In this document: in pieces, positions 44,012-53,390 of the stretch
Numbering within the stretch: position 1 is the stretch's first letter
Layout: each line of letters opens with the position of its first letter
Assembly (NCBI GenBank): GCA_016867265.1
Contig: VGJW01000003.1
Location: 141,364-205,363, forward strand
DNA from: Candidatus Tanganyikabacteria bacterium
GTDB lineage: Bacteria > Cyanobacteriota > Sericytochromatia > S15B-MN24 > VGJW01
Direction of reading: 5' to 3'
DNA length: 64,000 nt
Translations under genes and position numbers: made by a program
The notes under the pieces: generated by a model
Database searches by the model: none
Told to the model about the DNA's origin: nothing
The model's input: the letters and a program-made list of their open reading frames with translations, nothing else

Positions 44012-44438
44012 GCGCACCAAGTTCCGCAAGCAGCAGCGCGGACGTATGCGGGGCGTCGAGACGCGGGGTGCCAAGATTGACTTCGGCACCTACGGTCTTC
44101 AGGCCCTCGAGCCCTGCTGGCTGACCAGCCGACAGATCGAGGCGGCCCGCCGGGCCATGACCCGCAGCATCAAGCGCGGCGGCAAGGTCTGGATTCGGGT
44201 GTTCCCGGACAAGCCGGTGACGGCGCGTCCTGCCGAGACCCGCATGGGCTCCGGCAAGGGGGCTCCCGAGTTCTGGGTGGCCGTCGTCAAGCCCGGTCGC
44301 GTCCTTTTCGAGATCGAGGGCGTCGCGCCCGAGGTTGCCGAGGAGGCGATGCGTCTGGCGAGCCACAAGCTGCCCATTCGCACCAAGTTCCTGACGAAGG
44401 AAGTTGCGGTCGACGAGAAGGAGGTCACCCATGTCTGA
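43998..44438 (+). CDS. rplP: 50S ribosomal protein L16
   Basis: I start at GTG 43998 (product [20 protein letters not shown]), matching the family N-terminus; it overlaps rpsC by 14 nt, and the next ATG at 44004 would lose two conserved residues. The 146-residue protein carries [20 protein letters not shown] and [20 protein letters not shown], the signature near the A-site tRNA elbow. Confidence 0.97.
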   Translation: MLMPKRTKFRKQQRGRMRGVETRGAKIDFGTYGLQALEPCWLTSRQIEAARRAMTRSIKRGGKVWIRVFPDKPVTARPAETRMGSGKGAPEFWVAVVKPGRVLFEIEGVAPEVAEEAMRLASHKLPIRTKFLTKEVAVDEKEVTHV

Positions 44439-44661
44439 GGCCGTCAAGGCTGCCAAGGTGATCTTCTCGGATCTCCTGGCCAAGACCGCCGACGAGCTCG
44501 GGTCCGAGCTCAAGGCTGCCCGTGAAGAGCTGTTTCGCCTTCGCTTCCAGCTGGCGCTGAAGCAGCTCGAGGACACCTCGCGGATCGGCGCTTGCCGCCA
44601 CCGCATTGCCCAACTGTCGGATGCCCTCCGGCGCAAGGAGCGGGAGGTGGCCCAGGCTTAG
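44431..44661 (+). CDS. rpmC: 50S ribosomal protein L29
   Basis: ATG 44431 follows AAGGAGGTCACCC, an ideal ribosome site inside rplP, and overlaps the rplP stop by 8 nt. The 76-residue product is helical, with the family pattern [20 protein letters not shown] and [12 protein letters not shown]. It is slightly longer than usual (about 65) at the N-terminus. L29 sits by the exit tunnel and helps bind SRP and trigger factor. Confidence 0.96.
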   Translation: MSEAVKAAKVIFSDLLAKTADELGSELKAAREELFRLRFQLALKQLEDTSRIGACRHRIAQLSDALRRKEREVAQA

Positions 44662-44692
44662 GCCTGGGTCATCGCCCCGGAGGACATCAACC

Positions 44693-44938
44693 ATGCCTAA
44701 GCGTGAAATCACGGGCAAGGTCGTCAGCGACAAGATGGAGAAGACCATCGTCGTTGCCGTCGAGACCCGTCACCCCCATCCCCGTTACGGGAAGATCGTC
44801 AAGAAGACCAACAGGTTCAAGGCTCATGACGAGGAGAATGCCGCTCGTGAGGGCGACGTTGTCCGCATCATCGAGTCGCGCCCCTTGTCTCGCGACAAGC
44901 GCTGGAGCCTGACCGAGATTGTGGAGAGAGCCCGATGA
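44693..44938 (+). CDS. rpsQ: 30S ribosomal protein S17
   Basis: ATG 44693 follows CCGGAGGAC. The 81-residue OB-fold protein reads [20 protein letters not shown], then [20 protein letters not shown] and [15 protein letters not shown], a canonical S17 that nucleates 30S body assembly. Its stop overlaps the rplN ATG by 4 nt. Confidence 0.97.
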   Translation: MPKREITGKVVSDKMEKTIVVAVETRHPHPRYGKIVKKTNRFKAHDEENAAREGDVVRIIESRPLSRDKRWSLTEIVERAR

Positions 44939-45303
44939 TCCAGGTTCAGACCCGTCTCGCGGTGGCCGACAACACCGGCGCCCGCGAGCTCATGTGTATC
45001 CGCGTCCTTGGCGGCGGCAACCGTCGGTATGCTAATATCGGAGACGTGATCGTTGCGGTCGTCAAGGAAGCCGCTCCGAACATGCCTGTCAAGAAGTCCG
45101 AAGTTGTGAAGGCGGTCGTCGTGCGCTCCAAGCACGGTGTTCGTCGCACGGACGGCAGTCTCATCAAGTTCGACGAGAATGCGGCCGTCATCATCAACAA
45201 AGACAACAATCCGCGGGGAACCCGCGTTTTTGGTCCCATCGCCCGCGAGCTTCGTGATCGTAACTACATGAAGATCATCTCGTTGGCGCCCGAAGTCCTC
45301 TGA
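44935..45303 (+). CDS. rplN: 50S ribosomal protein L14
   Basis: The 122-residue L14 reads [20 protein letters not shown], with [20 protein letters not shown] and [20 protein letters not shown]. It lies at the intersubunit face next to L19. Length and sequence are standard. A 60-nt pyrimidine-rich gap follows before rplX. Confidence 0.98.
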   Translation: MIQVQTRLAVADNTGARELMCIRVLGGGNRRYANIGDVIVAVVKEAAPNMPVKKSEVVKAVVVRSKHGVRRTDGSLIKFDENAAVIINKDNNPRGTRVFGPIARELRDRNYMKIISLAPEVL

Positions 45304-45363
45304 TAGTCAGAGGCGTTTGTTTCTCTGTTTCGTCTCTCTTTTCAGGAGAAGGATACCTACCGC

Positions 45364-45711
45364 ATGCACATCAAAAAGGGTGATACGGTGATGGTCATCT
45401 CCGGGCGCAAGGCCGCCGAGGGCGGGGACAAGGGCAGGACCGGCGAGGTCCTGCAAGTGTTTCCGAAGGATGGCAAGGCCGTGGTCCAGGGTGTGAACAT
45501 CAAGACCCGCCATGTGAAGCCAAGCATGGAGAATCCTCAGGGCGGCATCATCAAGTCCGAGGCTCCCGTCCATACTTGCAAACTGATGGTCGTCGATCCG
45601 TCGTCGGGCAAGCCGACGCGCGTGGGCCGTGCCGTCGTCGACGGCAAGAAGGTCCGTGTGGCCAAGAAGTCGGGCCAGGTCCTCGCCGACAACACGAAGG
45701 TGAAGGAGTAG
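45364..45711 (+). CDS. rplX: 50S ribosomal protein L24
   Basis: The 115-residue KOW-fold protein starts [20 protein letters not shown], continues [17 protein letters not shown], and has [21 protein letters not shown]24 starts 50S assembly. AGGAGAAGG lies upstream, inside the gap after rplN. Confidence 0.97.
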   Translation: MHIKKGDTVMVISGRKAAEGGDKGRTGEVLQVFPKDGKAVVQGVNIKTRHVKPSMENPQGGIIKSEAPVHTCKLMVVDPSSGKPTRVGRAVVDGKKVRVAKKSGQVLADNTKVKE

Positions 45712-45715
45712 TTCG

Positions 45716-46297
45716 ATGCCCAGAATGCTTGACAAGTACCAGACTGAGGTCGTTCCGGGCCTTCAGGCCGAGTTTGCTTATGGCAACGTCAATGCCGTTC
45801 CGAGGATCCACAAGATCGTCCTGAACGTCGGCATGGGCGAGGCCGTCCAGAATCCGAAGTCGCTCGAGCGTGCCGTGGCTGACCTGGCTGCCATCGCTGG
45901 CCAGAAGCCCGTGCTGACCAAGGCCAAGAAGTCCATCGCGACCTTCAAGGTCCGCGAGGGCATGGCCATCGGGACTTCCGTCACCCTCCGCGGCGCGCGG
46001 ATGTGGCAATTTCTTGATCGTCTGATCACGCTTTCTCTGCCGCGCATCCGGGACTTCCGGGGCGTCAGTGCCAAGAGCTTCGATGGCCGCGGTAATTATT
46101 CGCTGGGCATCAAGGAGCAGCTGATCTTCCCCGAGATCGACTACGACAAGGTCGACAAGGTCCGGGGCATGGACATTACCATCGTCACCACGGCCGGTAC
46201 CGACGAGGAAGCGCGCAGTCTGCTGCGTCGCCTCGGCATGCCGTTCCGCAAGTCGCCGCAGGATCGTGCGGCCCAAGAGGAGGTCGCCAATGGCTAA
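45716..46297 (+). CDS. rplE: 50S ribosomal protein L5
   Basis: The 193-residue protein ([74 protein letters not shown]) is canonical L5, which binds 5S rRNA and forms an inter-subunit bridge with S13. It has a slight C-terminal extension and overlaps rpsN by 8 nt. Confidence 0.98.
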   Translation: MPRMLDKYQTEVVPGLQAEFAYGNVNAVPRIHKIVLNVGMGEAVQNPKSLERAVADLAAIAGQKPVLTKAKKSIATFKVREGMAIGTSVTLRGARMWQFLDRLITLSLPRIRDFRGVSAKSFDGRGNYSLGIKEQLIFPEIDYDKVDKVRGMDITIVTTAGTDEEARSLLRRLGMPFRKSPQDRAAQEEVANG

Positions 46298-46475
46298 GAC
46301 GTCCATGGTCCTGAAGTCGCAGCGGAAGCCGAAGTTCTCGGTCCGTGCGCACAACCGTTGCCTCCGGTGCGGTCGGCCTCGCGGCTACTACCGCGATTTC
46401 GGCCTGTGTCGTGTCTGCCTGCGCCAGATGGCTCACCGTGGTGAGCTGCCGGGCGTTGTGAAGTCGAGCTGGTAG
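46290..46475 (+). CDS. rpsN: 30S ribosomal protein S14, zinc-binding type
   Basis: ATG 46290 follows AGAGGAGGT and overlaps the rplE stop by 8 nt. The 61-residue protein has the C+ (type Z) zinc site [20 protein letters not shown] and the short length of that class. S14 binds the 30S head. The zinc form suggests dependence on zinc supply; no C-minus paralogue is in the window. Confidence 0.97.
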   Translation: MAKTSMVLKSQRKPKFSVRAHNRCLRCGRPRGYYRDFGLCRVCLRQMAHRGELPGVVKSSW

Positions 46476-46490
46476 GGGAGGAGCACGAAC

Positions 46491-46898
46491 ATGCCTGTGA
46501 CCGATCCCATCGCGGACATGCTGACCCGCATCCGCAACGGCAATACCGCCTTCAAGCCGGTTGTCGACGTTCCCCTTTCCCGGATCAAGCGAGAGATCGC
46601 CCGGGTCCTGCTTGAGGAAGGCTATGTGACGGCAGTCGATGAGGCTGCTGACTCCGGTGGCCATCCCCAGCTTCGTCTCACGCTCAAGTACGGTGGCGAG
46701 CGTCGTCGTGAGCGCGTCATTACGGGTATCAAGCGCATTTCCCGTCCTGGGCTGCGCATCTACAAGGGCTCACACGAGATGCCTCGCGTCCTCGGCGGCC
46801 TAGGTATCGCCATTGTCAGCACCCCCAAGGGCATCATGACCGATCGCTCGGCGCGTCGCGCCGGTATCGGTGGTGAAGTCTTGGCGTTTGTCTGGTAG
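46491..46898 (+). CDS. rpsH: 30S ribosomal protein S8
   Basis: The 135-residue S8 starts [20 protein letters not shown] and contains [20 protein letters not shown] and ending motifs [20 protein letters not shown] and GGEVLAFVW. It binds helix 21 of 16S rRNA and in E. coli also represses the spc operon at rplE. ATG is preceded by GGGGAGGAG. Confidence 0.98.
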   Translation: MPVTDPIADMLTRIRNGNTAFKPVVDVPLSRIKREIARVLLEEGYVTAVDEAADSGGHPQLRLTLKYGGERRRERVITGIKRISRPGLRIYKGSHEMPRVLGGLGIAIVSTPKGIMTDRSARRAGIGGEVLAFVW

Positions 46899-46911
46899 GG
46901 GAGGAGGCAAG

Positions 46912-47475
46912 ATGAGTCGTATCGGTAAGCGTCCGATTCCCGTTCCCAAGGGTGTCGAGGTTGTGGTTGAGTCGCTGCCTATCGAAGGCACGCGCGTCAC
47001 GGTCAAGGGCCCCAAGGGCACTTTGAGTCGGGTCCTGCGTCCTGACGTCACGGTGGTGCGTGAAGATGACGCGCTCGTGGTCGGGCGCCGGGGTGATGAC
47101 AAGGTCAGCCGGAGCCTGCACGGTCTCTCGCGGACGCTCGTGGCCAATATGGTCACGGGTGTCACGGCCGGGTTCGCCAAGACCCTCGAGATCGTGGGTG
47201 TGGGTTATCGCGCCAATGTCGATGGCCGTAATTTGGTCATGGCCTTGGGTTATAGTCATCCGGTCGTCGTGGAGCCGCCCCAGGGTATCAGCTTCACGGT
47301 GGATCCCAAGGCGAACCGTGTCACGGTTGAAGGCATCGACAAGCAGTTGGTTGGCGATGTGGCTGCGGATGTGCGCTTCCGTCGTCCGCCCGAGCCCTAC
47401 AAGGGCAAGGGTGTGAAGTACGAGGGCGAAGTCATTCGTCGCAAGGTCGGCAAGGCCGGCGGCAAGAAGAAGTAG
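46912..47475 (+). CDS. rplF: 50S ribosomal protein L6
   Basis: ATG 46912 follows GGGGAGGAGGC. The 187-residue L6 reads [20 protein letters not shown] with [20 protein letters not shown] and the C-terminal [20 protein letters not shown], followed by a GGKKK tail. It lies near the sarcin-ricin loop and the EF-G binding site. Confidence 0.98.
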   Translation: MSRIGKRPIPVPKGVEVVVESLPIEGTRVTVKGPKGTLSRVLRPDVTVVREDDALVVGRRGDDKVSRSLHGLSRTLVANMVTGVTAGFAKTLEIVGVGYRANVDGRNLVMALGYSHPVVVEPPQGISFTVDPKANRVTVEGIDKQLVGDVAADVRFRRPPEPYKGKGVKYEGEVIRRKVGKAGGKKK

Positions 47476-47484
47476 GGTGCAACG

Positions 47485-47853
47485 ATGATCACCAAGAAGA
47501 ATCGGAAGGCCGAGAAGGACCATCGGCATCGCCGCCTCCGCGGCAAGGTCTCGGGTACGGCAGAGCGTCCGCGTTTGGCCGTCTACCGCTCCTCGCAGCA
47601 TATCTACGCCCAGGTCATCGACGATGTCGCTGGTCGCACGCTGGCTGCTGCCTCGAGTCTTGAACTCGTCAAGAAGTCCGGCCTTGAAAAGGGCTGCAAT
47701 GTGGCGGCGGCAGAGGCCGTCGGTGCGACGATTGCCGAGCGCGCCAAGGCCGCAGGCATCACCTCCGTCGTTTATGACCGCGGCGGCTTCATCTATCACG
47801 GCCGCATCGCCGCGCTGGCTTCCAAGGCCCGCGAGGCGGGACTGGAGTTCTGA
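47485..47853 (+). CDS. rplR: 50S ribosomal protein L18
   Basis: The 122-residue protein ([60 protein letters not shown]) is canonical L18, which carries 5S rRNA into the 50S subunit with L5. It sits 9 nt after rplF and 5 nt before rpsE. Confidence 0.98.
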   Translation: MITKKNRKAEKDHRHRRLRGKVSGTAERPRLAVYRSSQHIYAQVIDDVAGRTLAAASSLELVKKSGLEKGCNVAAAEAVGATIAERAKAAGITSVVYDRGGFIYHGRIAALASKAREAGLEF

Positions 47854-47858
47854 TCCTC

Positions 47859-48422
47859 ATGGAAATGACCAAGCGTGAACGTGGTCCCCGTCGCGATCGC
47901 GGCGATCGGGCCAAGGGTGGCGAGGAGCTTCCGAAGGAGTGGACCGAGAAGGTTGTCCAGATCCGCCGTGTGGCAAAGGTCGTCAAGGGCGGCAAGAAGA
48001 TGTCGTTCCGGACGGTCGTGGTTGTCGGCAATAACAAGGGCAGCGTCGGCGTCGGCGTGGGCAAGGCTTCAGATGTCGTCAGCTCCATCCAGAAGGCTGT
48101 CGCGGACGCGCGCAAGGAAGTCGTCCAGGTGACGATGGTGGATACGACGATTCCCCACACGATCGTGGGGGAGGCTGGTGCCAGCAATGTCCTTCTCAAG
48201 CCGGCCTCCAAGGGTACGGGCGTCATCGCGGGCGGTTCCGTCCGTACGGTGCTCGAACTCGCCGGTATCAAGGACATTCTTTCGAAGGCCATGGGTGCGC
48301 GCTCGCCGCTCAACAACGCCCGTGCCACGATTGCGGCGCTGCGGCAGCTTCACCGCGCTGAGACTGTCTCGGCGATGCGCGGTATTCCCCTGTCCGAGAT
48401 GGTCAGGAGCAGTCAGTCATGA
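47859..48422 (+). CDS. rpsE: 30S ribosomal protein S5
   Basis: The 187-residue S5 has a basic N-terminal extension (MEMTKRERGPRRDRGDRAKG), then the double-stranded-RNA-binding fold KVVKGGKKMSFRTVVVVGNN and GSVGVGVGKASDVVSSIQKA, and NARATIAALRQLHRAETVSA. S5 is part of the mRNA entry and fidelity region. It overlaps rpmD by 4 nt (ATGA). Confidence 0.98.
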   Translation: MEMTKRERGPRRDRGDRAKGGEELPKEWTEKVVQIRRVAKVVKGGKKMSFRTVVVVGNNKGSVGVGVGKASDVVSSIQKAVADARKEVVQVTMVDTTIPHTIVGEAGASNVLLKPASKGTGVIAGGSVRTVLELAGIKDILSKAMGARSPLNNARATIAALRQLHRAETVSAMRGIPLSEMVRSSQS

Positions 48423-48610
48423 CCACGCCTAGCGAGAAGACCCTCAAGGTGACGCTCGTCCGTAGCGCCATCGGTTTCGACAAGACCCAGAAGGCCGCTG
48501 CGCACGCGCTTGGCCTGACGAAGCGGTACAAGACCGTCGAGTGGCCGGACAACCCCTCGATTCGGGGACAGATCCGCAAGATCCAGCACCTGGTGGAGGT
48601 GGCGGAATGA
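48419..48610 (+). CDS. rpmD: 50S ribosomal protein L30
   Basis: The 63-residue protein (LKVTLVRSAIGFDKTQKAAA; IRGQIRKIQHLVEV) is L30. It overlaps both neighbours by 4 nt, so rpsE, rpmD and rplO form one coupled chain. L30 is missing from cyanobacteria proper as far as I recall, so its presence is worth noting when placing this organism. Confidence 0.95.
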   Translation: MTTPSEKTLKVTLVRSAIGFDKTQKAAAHALGLTKRYKTVEWPDNPSIRGQIRKIQHLVEVAE

Positions 48611-49143
48611 AGCTTCAGGATCTCAAGCCCGCCGAGGGCGCGACCCATAAGCCGAAGCGCGTCGGTCGCGGTTTCGGTTCCGGTCACGGCAAGACGGCGA
48701 CCCGCGGCTACAACGGTCAGGGCCAGCGTTCCGGCGAGAGCCGAAAGGTTGGCTTCGAGGGCGGTCAGATGCCCCTGTTCCGCCGTACGCCCAAAAAGCA
48801 TGCGTTCGTTCGCCCGGAGCGGTACGTCTCCAAGTGGGCCGAAGTCAACATCGGCGCCATCAGCGAAGTGTTCTCGGGTGAGGCTCCTGTCGATCCCGAT
48901 CTGTTGGCGCAGGCCGGGTTGGTTCGCTCCAGCGTCGTTCATGACGACGAGGGCCGCAGCTATGTGGTGCTCAAGCTGGGCGTCGATGGCGTCCGTGTTT
49001 TGGGAAGCGGCGATGTCGACAAGAAGCTTGTCGTCCATGCGCACCACTTCACCAAGGGGGCGCGTGAGAAGATCGAGGCCGCGGGGGGTACCTGCGTCCT
49101 GATTGGTGATGCTGCCGACGCTCCGAGTGGGGCGGAAGCCTGA
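48607..49143 (+). CDS. rplO: 50S ribosomal protein L15
   Basis: ATG 48607 overlaps the rpmD TGA. The 178-residue protein begins MKLQDLKPAEGATHKPKRVG, then the L15 glycine-rich signature GRGFGSGHGKTATRGYNGQG, and GGQMPLFRRTPKKHAF. It is longer than usual (about 145-150) owing to a C-terminal extension past the L18e-like core (DAADAPSGAEA end). Assembly and 23S binding role. Confidence 0.97.
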   Translation: MKLQDLKPAEGATHKPKRVGRGFGSGHGKTATRGYNGQGQRSGESRKVGFEGGQMPLFRRTPKKHAFVRPERYVSKWAEVNIGAISEVFSGEAPVDPDLLAQAGLVRSSVVHDDEGRSYVVLKLGVDGVRVLGSGDVDKKLVVHAHHFTKGAREKIEAAGGTCVLIGDAADAPSGAEA

Positions 49144-49159
49144 TTCCTGAATCAGCTGC

Positions 49160-49192
49160 GTGGCCACCTCATCCGCAAGGGTGGGGTGGCTG
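49160..49192 (+). terminator. Hairpin between rplO and secY (attenuator or processing site)
   Basis: A 13-bp stem with some G-T pairs (49162-49174 with 49179-49191) closed by a GCAA tetraloop lies in the 87-nt rplO-secY gap, followed by TGCTTTGCTGTTG. The T run is weak, so partial termination is more likely than complete. It could lower secY and downstream expression relative to the ribosomal genes. Confidence 0.55.
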
Positions 49193-49230
49193 CTTTGCTG
49201 TTGTCCCGATGAATTGAAGGTGCCTTGGCC

Positions 49231-50631
49231 GTGTCCACGTCGATGAATCGTCCCTCCCAGACCCTGGTCGCACTATGGGAGACCCCCGGGCTCAAGGAGA
49301 AGATTTTCTTCACCCTGGCGATACTCGGTTTGTATCGCTTCGGCGCCCACGTGCCGATGCCGGGTATCGACCAGATGCGTCTCGAGGCGCTCTTCGGTGG
49401 CGGGAACTCTCTGGGTGCTTTCTTCGACCTCTTCTCCGGCGGGGCCCTGGCCAAGTTCTCGGTCTTTGCTCTGGGCGTGACCCCCTACATCAATGCGAGC
49501 ATTATCATGCAGTTGATGACGCAGGTCATTCCCAAGCTCGAGGAGCTGCAGAAGGAGGGCGGCGAGGCGGGTCGCAAGAAGATCCAGCAGTGGACCCGGT
49601 ATCTGACCATCGTGCTTGGTCTCGTGCAGGCCGTCACCCTCGTGAACTGGATGTGGGCGAGCAACGCTGTCTTGGGATTCCAGAACGGTCAGGGAGGTTT
49701 CCCCCTGATGTTCTTCGTGACCACCTCGGTGACGCTGATTGCCGGCACCATTCTCATCATGTGGATGGGTGAGCTCATCACGGAGCGTGGCATAGGCAAC
49801 GGCGCATCTCTCCTGATCATGGCCTCCATCCTCTCCCGGTTGCCCGACTACTTCGCCCAGACGGCAGAGGGTGTGACCACCGGGGCCTACAGTTGGCTCT
49901 CCGTGCTGGTCCTCGTCGCATCATTCCTGGCCATCCTGGTGGCGATCATCGTCGTTCAGGAAGGCGCGCGCCGTGTGCCTGTCCAGGCGGCCAAGCGTCA
50001 GGTCGGGGAGCGCCTCTTGCAGGGAAAGGTCAGCTATATCCCCTTCAAGGTGAATCAGGGCGGCGTGATGCCCATCATCTTTGCCAGTTCCCTGATGCTT
50101 TTCCCGATCACGGTGGCGTCCTGGGTCAACGGTGGTCAGGCTCCCAAGGCTGCCGCGGCGGACTGGCACGTGCTGACGGCGACTTTCTGGAATCTGGCCA
50201 ATCTCAAGGCGGCCTTTCTGCAGGCCATCCAGTTCGTCCTGACCCAGTTGGGTACTTTCGGGGCAGTTTATGCCGTGGTCTATTTCCTGCTCATCGTCTT
50301 CTTTTCCTACTTCTACGCCGGCTTGGTCCTTAACCCGGCCGAACTCGCCAACAACCTGATGAAGCACGGCAACTTCATTCCGGGTGTCCGGCCCGGCCGG
50401 GAGTCTGCCGAATATCTGGAGGGCGTGCTGAACCGGATCACGTTTCTGGGTGCGATCTTCCTCGGGGTCGTGGCCTTGTTGCCGAACTGGGTTGAGGATG
50501 CCACCAAGATCACGAGCTTTCGTGGCCTTGGCTCGACGGCCCTGCTGATCATGGTGGGCGTCGCGGTGGACCTGTTCAACCAGCTGCAGACCCAGCTCCT
50601 GTCTAGACGCTACGAAGGATTCATGGAATAA
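49231..50631 (+). CDS. secY: Protein translocase subunit SecY
   Basis: GTG 49231 (GAAGGTG about 9 nt upstream) is my preferred start; TTG 49225 is also open. The 466-residue membrane protein has ten predicted helices. SecY motifs include LAILGLYRFGAHVPMPGIDQ, ALGVTPYINASIIMQLMTQV, MWMGELITERGIGNGASLLI, GARRVPVQAAKRQVG and the C-terminal GRESAEYLEGVLNRITFLGA. With SecE and SecG it forms the Sec channel that would export the many lipoproteins and proteases encoded in this window. Confidence 0.98.
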   Translation: MSTSMNRPSQTLVALWETPGLKEKIFFTLAILGLYRFGAHVPMPGIDQMRLEALFGGGNSLGAFFDLFSGGALAKFSVFALGVTPYINASIIMQLMTQVIPKLEELQKEGGEAGRKKIQQWTRYLTIVLGLVQAVTLVNWMWASNAVLGFQNGQGGFPLMFFVTTSVTLIAGTILIMWMGELITERGIGNGASLLIMASILSRLPDYFAQTAEGVTTGAYSWLSVLVLVASFLAILVAIIVVQEGARRVPVQAAKRQVGERLLQGKVSYIPFKVNQGGVMPIIFASSLMLFPITVASWVNGGQAPKAAAADWHVLTATFWNLANLKAAFLQAIQFVLTQLGTFGAVYAVVYFLLIVFFSYFYAGLVLNPAELANNLMKHGNFIPGVRPGRESAEYLEGVLNRITFLGAIFLGVVALLPNWVEDATKITSFRGLGSTALLIMVGVAVDLFNQLQTQLLSRRYEGFME

Positions 50632-50647
50632 TCGTCTTCCTATTCTC

Positions 50648-51307
50648 ATGCGTATTGTTTTTCTAGGCCCCCAGGGTGTGGGTAAGGGTACCCAGGGCGC
50701 TCGGCTCTCCGAGCGCCTCTCGGTTCCTGCGCTTTCCACCGGCGACATGCTCCGCGCGGAAGTGCGTTCGGGCACGGAGCTTGGTCTTCAGGCGGATGCC
50801 CTGATGAAGGCCGGAGAGCTCGTCTCCGATGCCATCATGCTCGGCATGATTCGGACGCGCGTTGCGCAGGCTGATGCGGCCACCGGCTTTATTCTGGACG
50901 GTTTTCCAAGGACGTTGGCGCAGGCGGAGGGGCTCGATGCCACCTTGGTTTCCGCTTCGGCTCCGTTGGATGTCGTCGTGCTCTTCGAGGCCCCTCGCGA
51001 TGTTCTCGAGTCCAGATTGACTGGCCGCCGGACTTGTGGGGACTGCGGCGCCGTCTATCACGTGCTTTCTCAGCCTTCGTCCCGTGAGGGCGTTTGTGAT
51101 CGCTGCGGTGGCGGTTTGGTTCAGCGCGCCGACGATACGCCTGAAGCCATTGGGCGGCGCCTCGATCTTTACGAGCGGCAGACGGCTCCGCTGGCGGATT
51201 ATTACGCTGCGCGCGGATTGTTGGTCCGGGTTGACGGCACGCGTGCCGTAGGTGAAGTCCGGTCGGATCTTTTGATGGCGATCGGGCTCGGGGAGGTCGT
51301 CTCGTGA
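50648..51307 (+). CDS. adk: Adenylate kinase, zinc-LID type
   Basis: The 219-residue protein has the P-loop LGPQGVGKGTQGARLSERL, in which Gln replaces the usual Ala/Pro-Gly step, and FILDGFPRTLAQAEGL. The long LID domain holds a four-cysteine zinc site (CGDCGAVYHV and CDRCGG). It converts ATP plus AMP to two ADP. It follows secY by 16 nt and overlaps map (GTGA), the standard spc arrangement. Confidence 0.97.
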   Translation: MRIVFLGPQGVGKGTQGARLSERLSVPALSTGDMLRAEVRSGTELGLQADALMKAGELVSDAIMLGMIRTRVAQADAATGFILDGFPRTLAQAEGLDATLVSASAPLDVVVLFEAPRDVLESRLTGRRTCGDCGAVYHVLSQPSSREGVCDRCGGGLVQRADDTPEAIGRRLDLYERQTAPLADYYAARGLLVRVDGTRAVGEVRSDLLMAIGLGEVVS

Positions 51308-52125
51308 CTCGTGCTGCGGATGCCTTCTGCTTGCTCTCGCCGGGGCAGGTGGATGCCATGGCTCAAGCCGGGCGCGTTGTGGGTGCCTTGTTGGCTTTCT
51401 TGCGTCGTGAGGCGCGTGAGGGTGTCAGCACGCGTGAGCTCGACGAGGCGGCCGAGGAGTTCATCCGTGCCCGTGGTGCCATCCCGGCCTTCAAGGGGAT
51501 CTACGGATACAAGTACACGATTTGCGCGTCGGAGAACGAGAAGGTCGTTCACGGGTTGCCGAATCGGCGGCGTCTCCAGTCTGGTGACATCATCGGGCTC
51601 GACATGGGGGCCATTGTGGACGGTATTTATGCCGATGCTGCCATCAGCGTGCCTGTCGGGGAGGTCTCGCCGGAGTCTGCGCGGCTGCTTCGGGTTACTG
51701 AAGAGTCTTTGTGGCGTGCCATTCCTTTGATTCGCGATGGCGTTGCCATTGGTGACCTCGGGCATGCCGTTCAGACTCACGCCGAGGCCGCAGGCTTCTC
51801 TGTCGTTCGCGAATATGTCGGTCACGGCATCGGCGACAAGCTTCACATGGCGCCTCAGATTCCCAACTATGGGCACCCCGGGACCGGTGTTCGCCTGGTT
51901 GCGGGTATGGCGGTCGCCATTGAGCCCATGATCAACATGGGGGTGCCTGAGACCAAGGTTCTTCCGGACCGGTGGACGGTCGTCACGGCGGATCGCAAGT
52001 TGTCTGCTCACTTCGAGCACACCATCCTCGTGGGTGAGCGGCCCCGGGTGCTGACGCTCGAGGAGGGCCGAGATTATGCCGAGGTCGGTGCTGAGCCCGC
52101 CTTGGTCAAGGTGGTGAGGGCATGA
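51304..52125 (+). CDS. map: Methionine aminopeptidase type I
   Basis: GTG 51304 overlaps the adk stop. The 273-residue enzyme has the five metal ligands in family context: [17 protein letters not shown] (two Asp), [11 protein letters not shown] (His), [10 protein letters not shown] (Glu) and [11 protein letters not shown] (Glu). [20 protein letters not shown] precedes them. It removes the initiator Met from nascent proteins. It overlaps infA by 4 nt. Confidence 0.97.
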   Translation: MTRAADAFCLLSPGQVDAMAQAGRVVGALLAFLRREAREGVSTRELDEAAEEFIRARGAIPAFKGIYGYKYTICASENEKVVHGLPNRRRLQSGDIIGLDMGAIVDGIYADAAISVPVGEVSPESARLLRVTEESLWRAIPLIRDGVAIGDLGHAVQTHAEAAGFSVVREYVGHGIGDKLHMAPQIPNYGHPGTGVRLVAGMAVAIEPMINMGVPETKVLPDRWTVVTADRKLSAHFEHTILVGERPRVLTLEEGRDYAEVGAEPALVKVVRA

Positions 52126-52376
52126 GAGGTAATCAACCCCAGCGGCGTACCCCGCCGCCGCCCAAGAGCGACACGATCGAGGTCGAGGGGACGATCCGGG
52201 AGAGCCTTCCCAATGCCATGTTCAAGGTCGAGCTCGAAAACGGCCACCAGGTCCTGGCGCATATTTCCGGCAAGATCCGCAAGCATTTCATCAAGATCCT
52301 GCCGGGTGACAAGGTCAAGGTCGAGTTGTCGCCTTACGACCTTACGCGTGGTCGTATCACGTATCGAATGAGGTGA
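52122..52376 (+). CDS. infA: Translation initiation factor IF-1
   Basis: The 84-residue protein has the S1/OB core [40 protein letters not shown] and [11 protein letters not shown]. It carries about 15 extra N-terminal residues ([15 protein letters not shown]) before the usual start of homology. It binds the A site during initiation. Its ATG overlaps the map stop. Confidence 0.97.
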   Translation: MRGNQPQRRTPPPPKSDTIEVEGTIRESLPNAMFKVELENGHQVLAHISGKIRKHFIKILPGDKVKVELSPYDLTRGRITYRMR

Positions 52377-52380
52377 TTTT

Positions 52381-52494
52381 ATGAAGGTTCGGGCATCGGT
52401 CAAGCCGATTTGTGACAAGTGTAAGGTCATCAAGCGCCATCGTACGGTGATGGTGATCTGCGAGAACCCCAAGCATAAGCAGCGTCAGGGTTAG
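52381..52494 (+). CDS. rpmJ: 50S ribosomal protein L36, zinc-binding type
   Basis: This is a 37-residue frame starting [20 protein letters not shown] and ending [13 protein letters not shown]. The C-x2-C, C and H zinc ligands of the C+ class are all present. It lies 4 nt after infA and 14 nt before rpsM, its classic place. Confidence 0.96.
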   Translation: MKVRASVKPICDKCKVIKRHRTVMVICENPKHKQRQG

Positions 52495-52508
52495 GGAGAA
52501 TCAGGATT

Positions 52509-52877
52509 ATGGCTCGTATCGCTGGCGTTGATATTCCCCGCGAAAAGCGGATTGAGATTGCGCTTCAGTACATCTTCGGGATCGGTCCTGCCGTCGCGAA
52601 GGCCATCCTCGAGCGGACCGGGATCAGCCCTGATGTCCGTGTCAAGGACATGAGCGAGGCCGACGTGGCCAAGCTTCGTGAGGAGATTGATCGCAATCAT
52701 CAGGTGGAGGGTGACCTCCGTCGTGTCGTGAGCCTCAACATCAAGCGTCTGGTTGAAGTCGGCTGCTTCCGTGGCATTCGCCATCGTCGCGGCCTGCCGG
52801 TTCGTGGTCAGCGGACCAAGACCAACGCCCGCACGCGCCGTGGCGTCAAGAAGACGGTTGCAGGCAAGAAGAAGTAG
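52509..52877 (+). CDS. rpsM: 30S ribosomal protein S13
   Basis: The 122-residue S13 ([60 protein letters not shown]) ends with a VAGKKK tail. It contacts the P-site tRNA and L5. A 109-nt gap with a small hairpin separates it from rpsK. Confidence 0.98.
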   Translation: MARIAGVDIPREKRIEIALQYIFGIGPAVAKAILERTGISPDVRVKDMSEADVAKLREEIDRNHQVEGDLRRVVSLNIKRLVEVGCFRGIRHRRGLPVRGQRTKTNARTRRGVKKTVAGKKK

Positions 52878-52887
52878 TGGACGTCGG

Positions 52888-52903
52888 CTTGTCTCCGGAC
52901 AAG
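52888..52903 (+). promoter_or_regulatory. UNCG-tetraloop hairpin in the rpsM-rpsK gap
   Basis: CTTGTC-TCCG-GACAAG (52888-52903) has a stable UCCG loop closed by C-G. A second self-complementary CCCGGG patch follows near 52935. The gap is the longest inside the alpha operon. It may hold a regulatory structure or processing site; no known motif was recognised. Confidence 0.35.
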
Positions 52904-52986
52904 TCGTGATGGTGACCGTAAACCGGGGGCTGCGACCCGGGACGAAGGTCTTGATAAGGTACGCAGCGTTTTGAGAGGTTTCAGCC

Positions 52987-53376
52987 TTGGCCAAGCCCAG
53001 CGCAAAGCCGCGGCGTCGTGAGCGGAAGAACATCCATTCCGGCGTGGCGCACATCCGGTCTACGTTCAACAACACGATTGTCAGCATCACGGGCCCCGAC
53101 GGTGCTGTCATTTCCTGGGGTGCCGCCGGCACCGTCGGGTTCAAGGGCGCCAAGAAGGGCACCCCGTTCGCTGCCCAGCAGGCGGCGGAGCAGGCTGCGC
53201 AGAAGGCCATGGAGCATGGCATGCGCGTAGTCGAGGTCATGGTGAAGGGCCCCGGAGCTGGTCGCGAGACGGCCATCCGTGCGCTTCAGGCGGCTGGCCT
53301 GGAGGTCACCCTCATCAAGGACGTCACCCCGATCCCCCACAACGGTTGCCGCCCTCCCAAGCGGCGCCGGGTCTGA
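52987..53376 (+). CDS. rpsK: 30S ribosomal protein S11
   Basis: TTG 52987, after AGAGG, starts a 129-residue S11: [40 protein letters not shown] and the C-terminal [17 protein letters not shown]. No ATG or GTG lies at the expected N-terminus, so the TTG start appears genuine. S11 lines the mRNA exit platform. Confidence 0.97.
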   Translation: MAKPSAKPRRRERKNIHSGVAHIRSTFNNTIVSITGPDGAVISWGAAGTVGFKGAKKGTPFAAQQAAEQAAQKAMEHGMRVVEVMVKGPGAGRETAIRALQAAGLEVTLIKDVTPIPHNGCRPPKRRRV

Positions 53377-53390
53377 GGAGGTAGCCGCTC

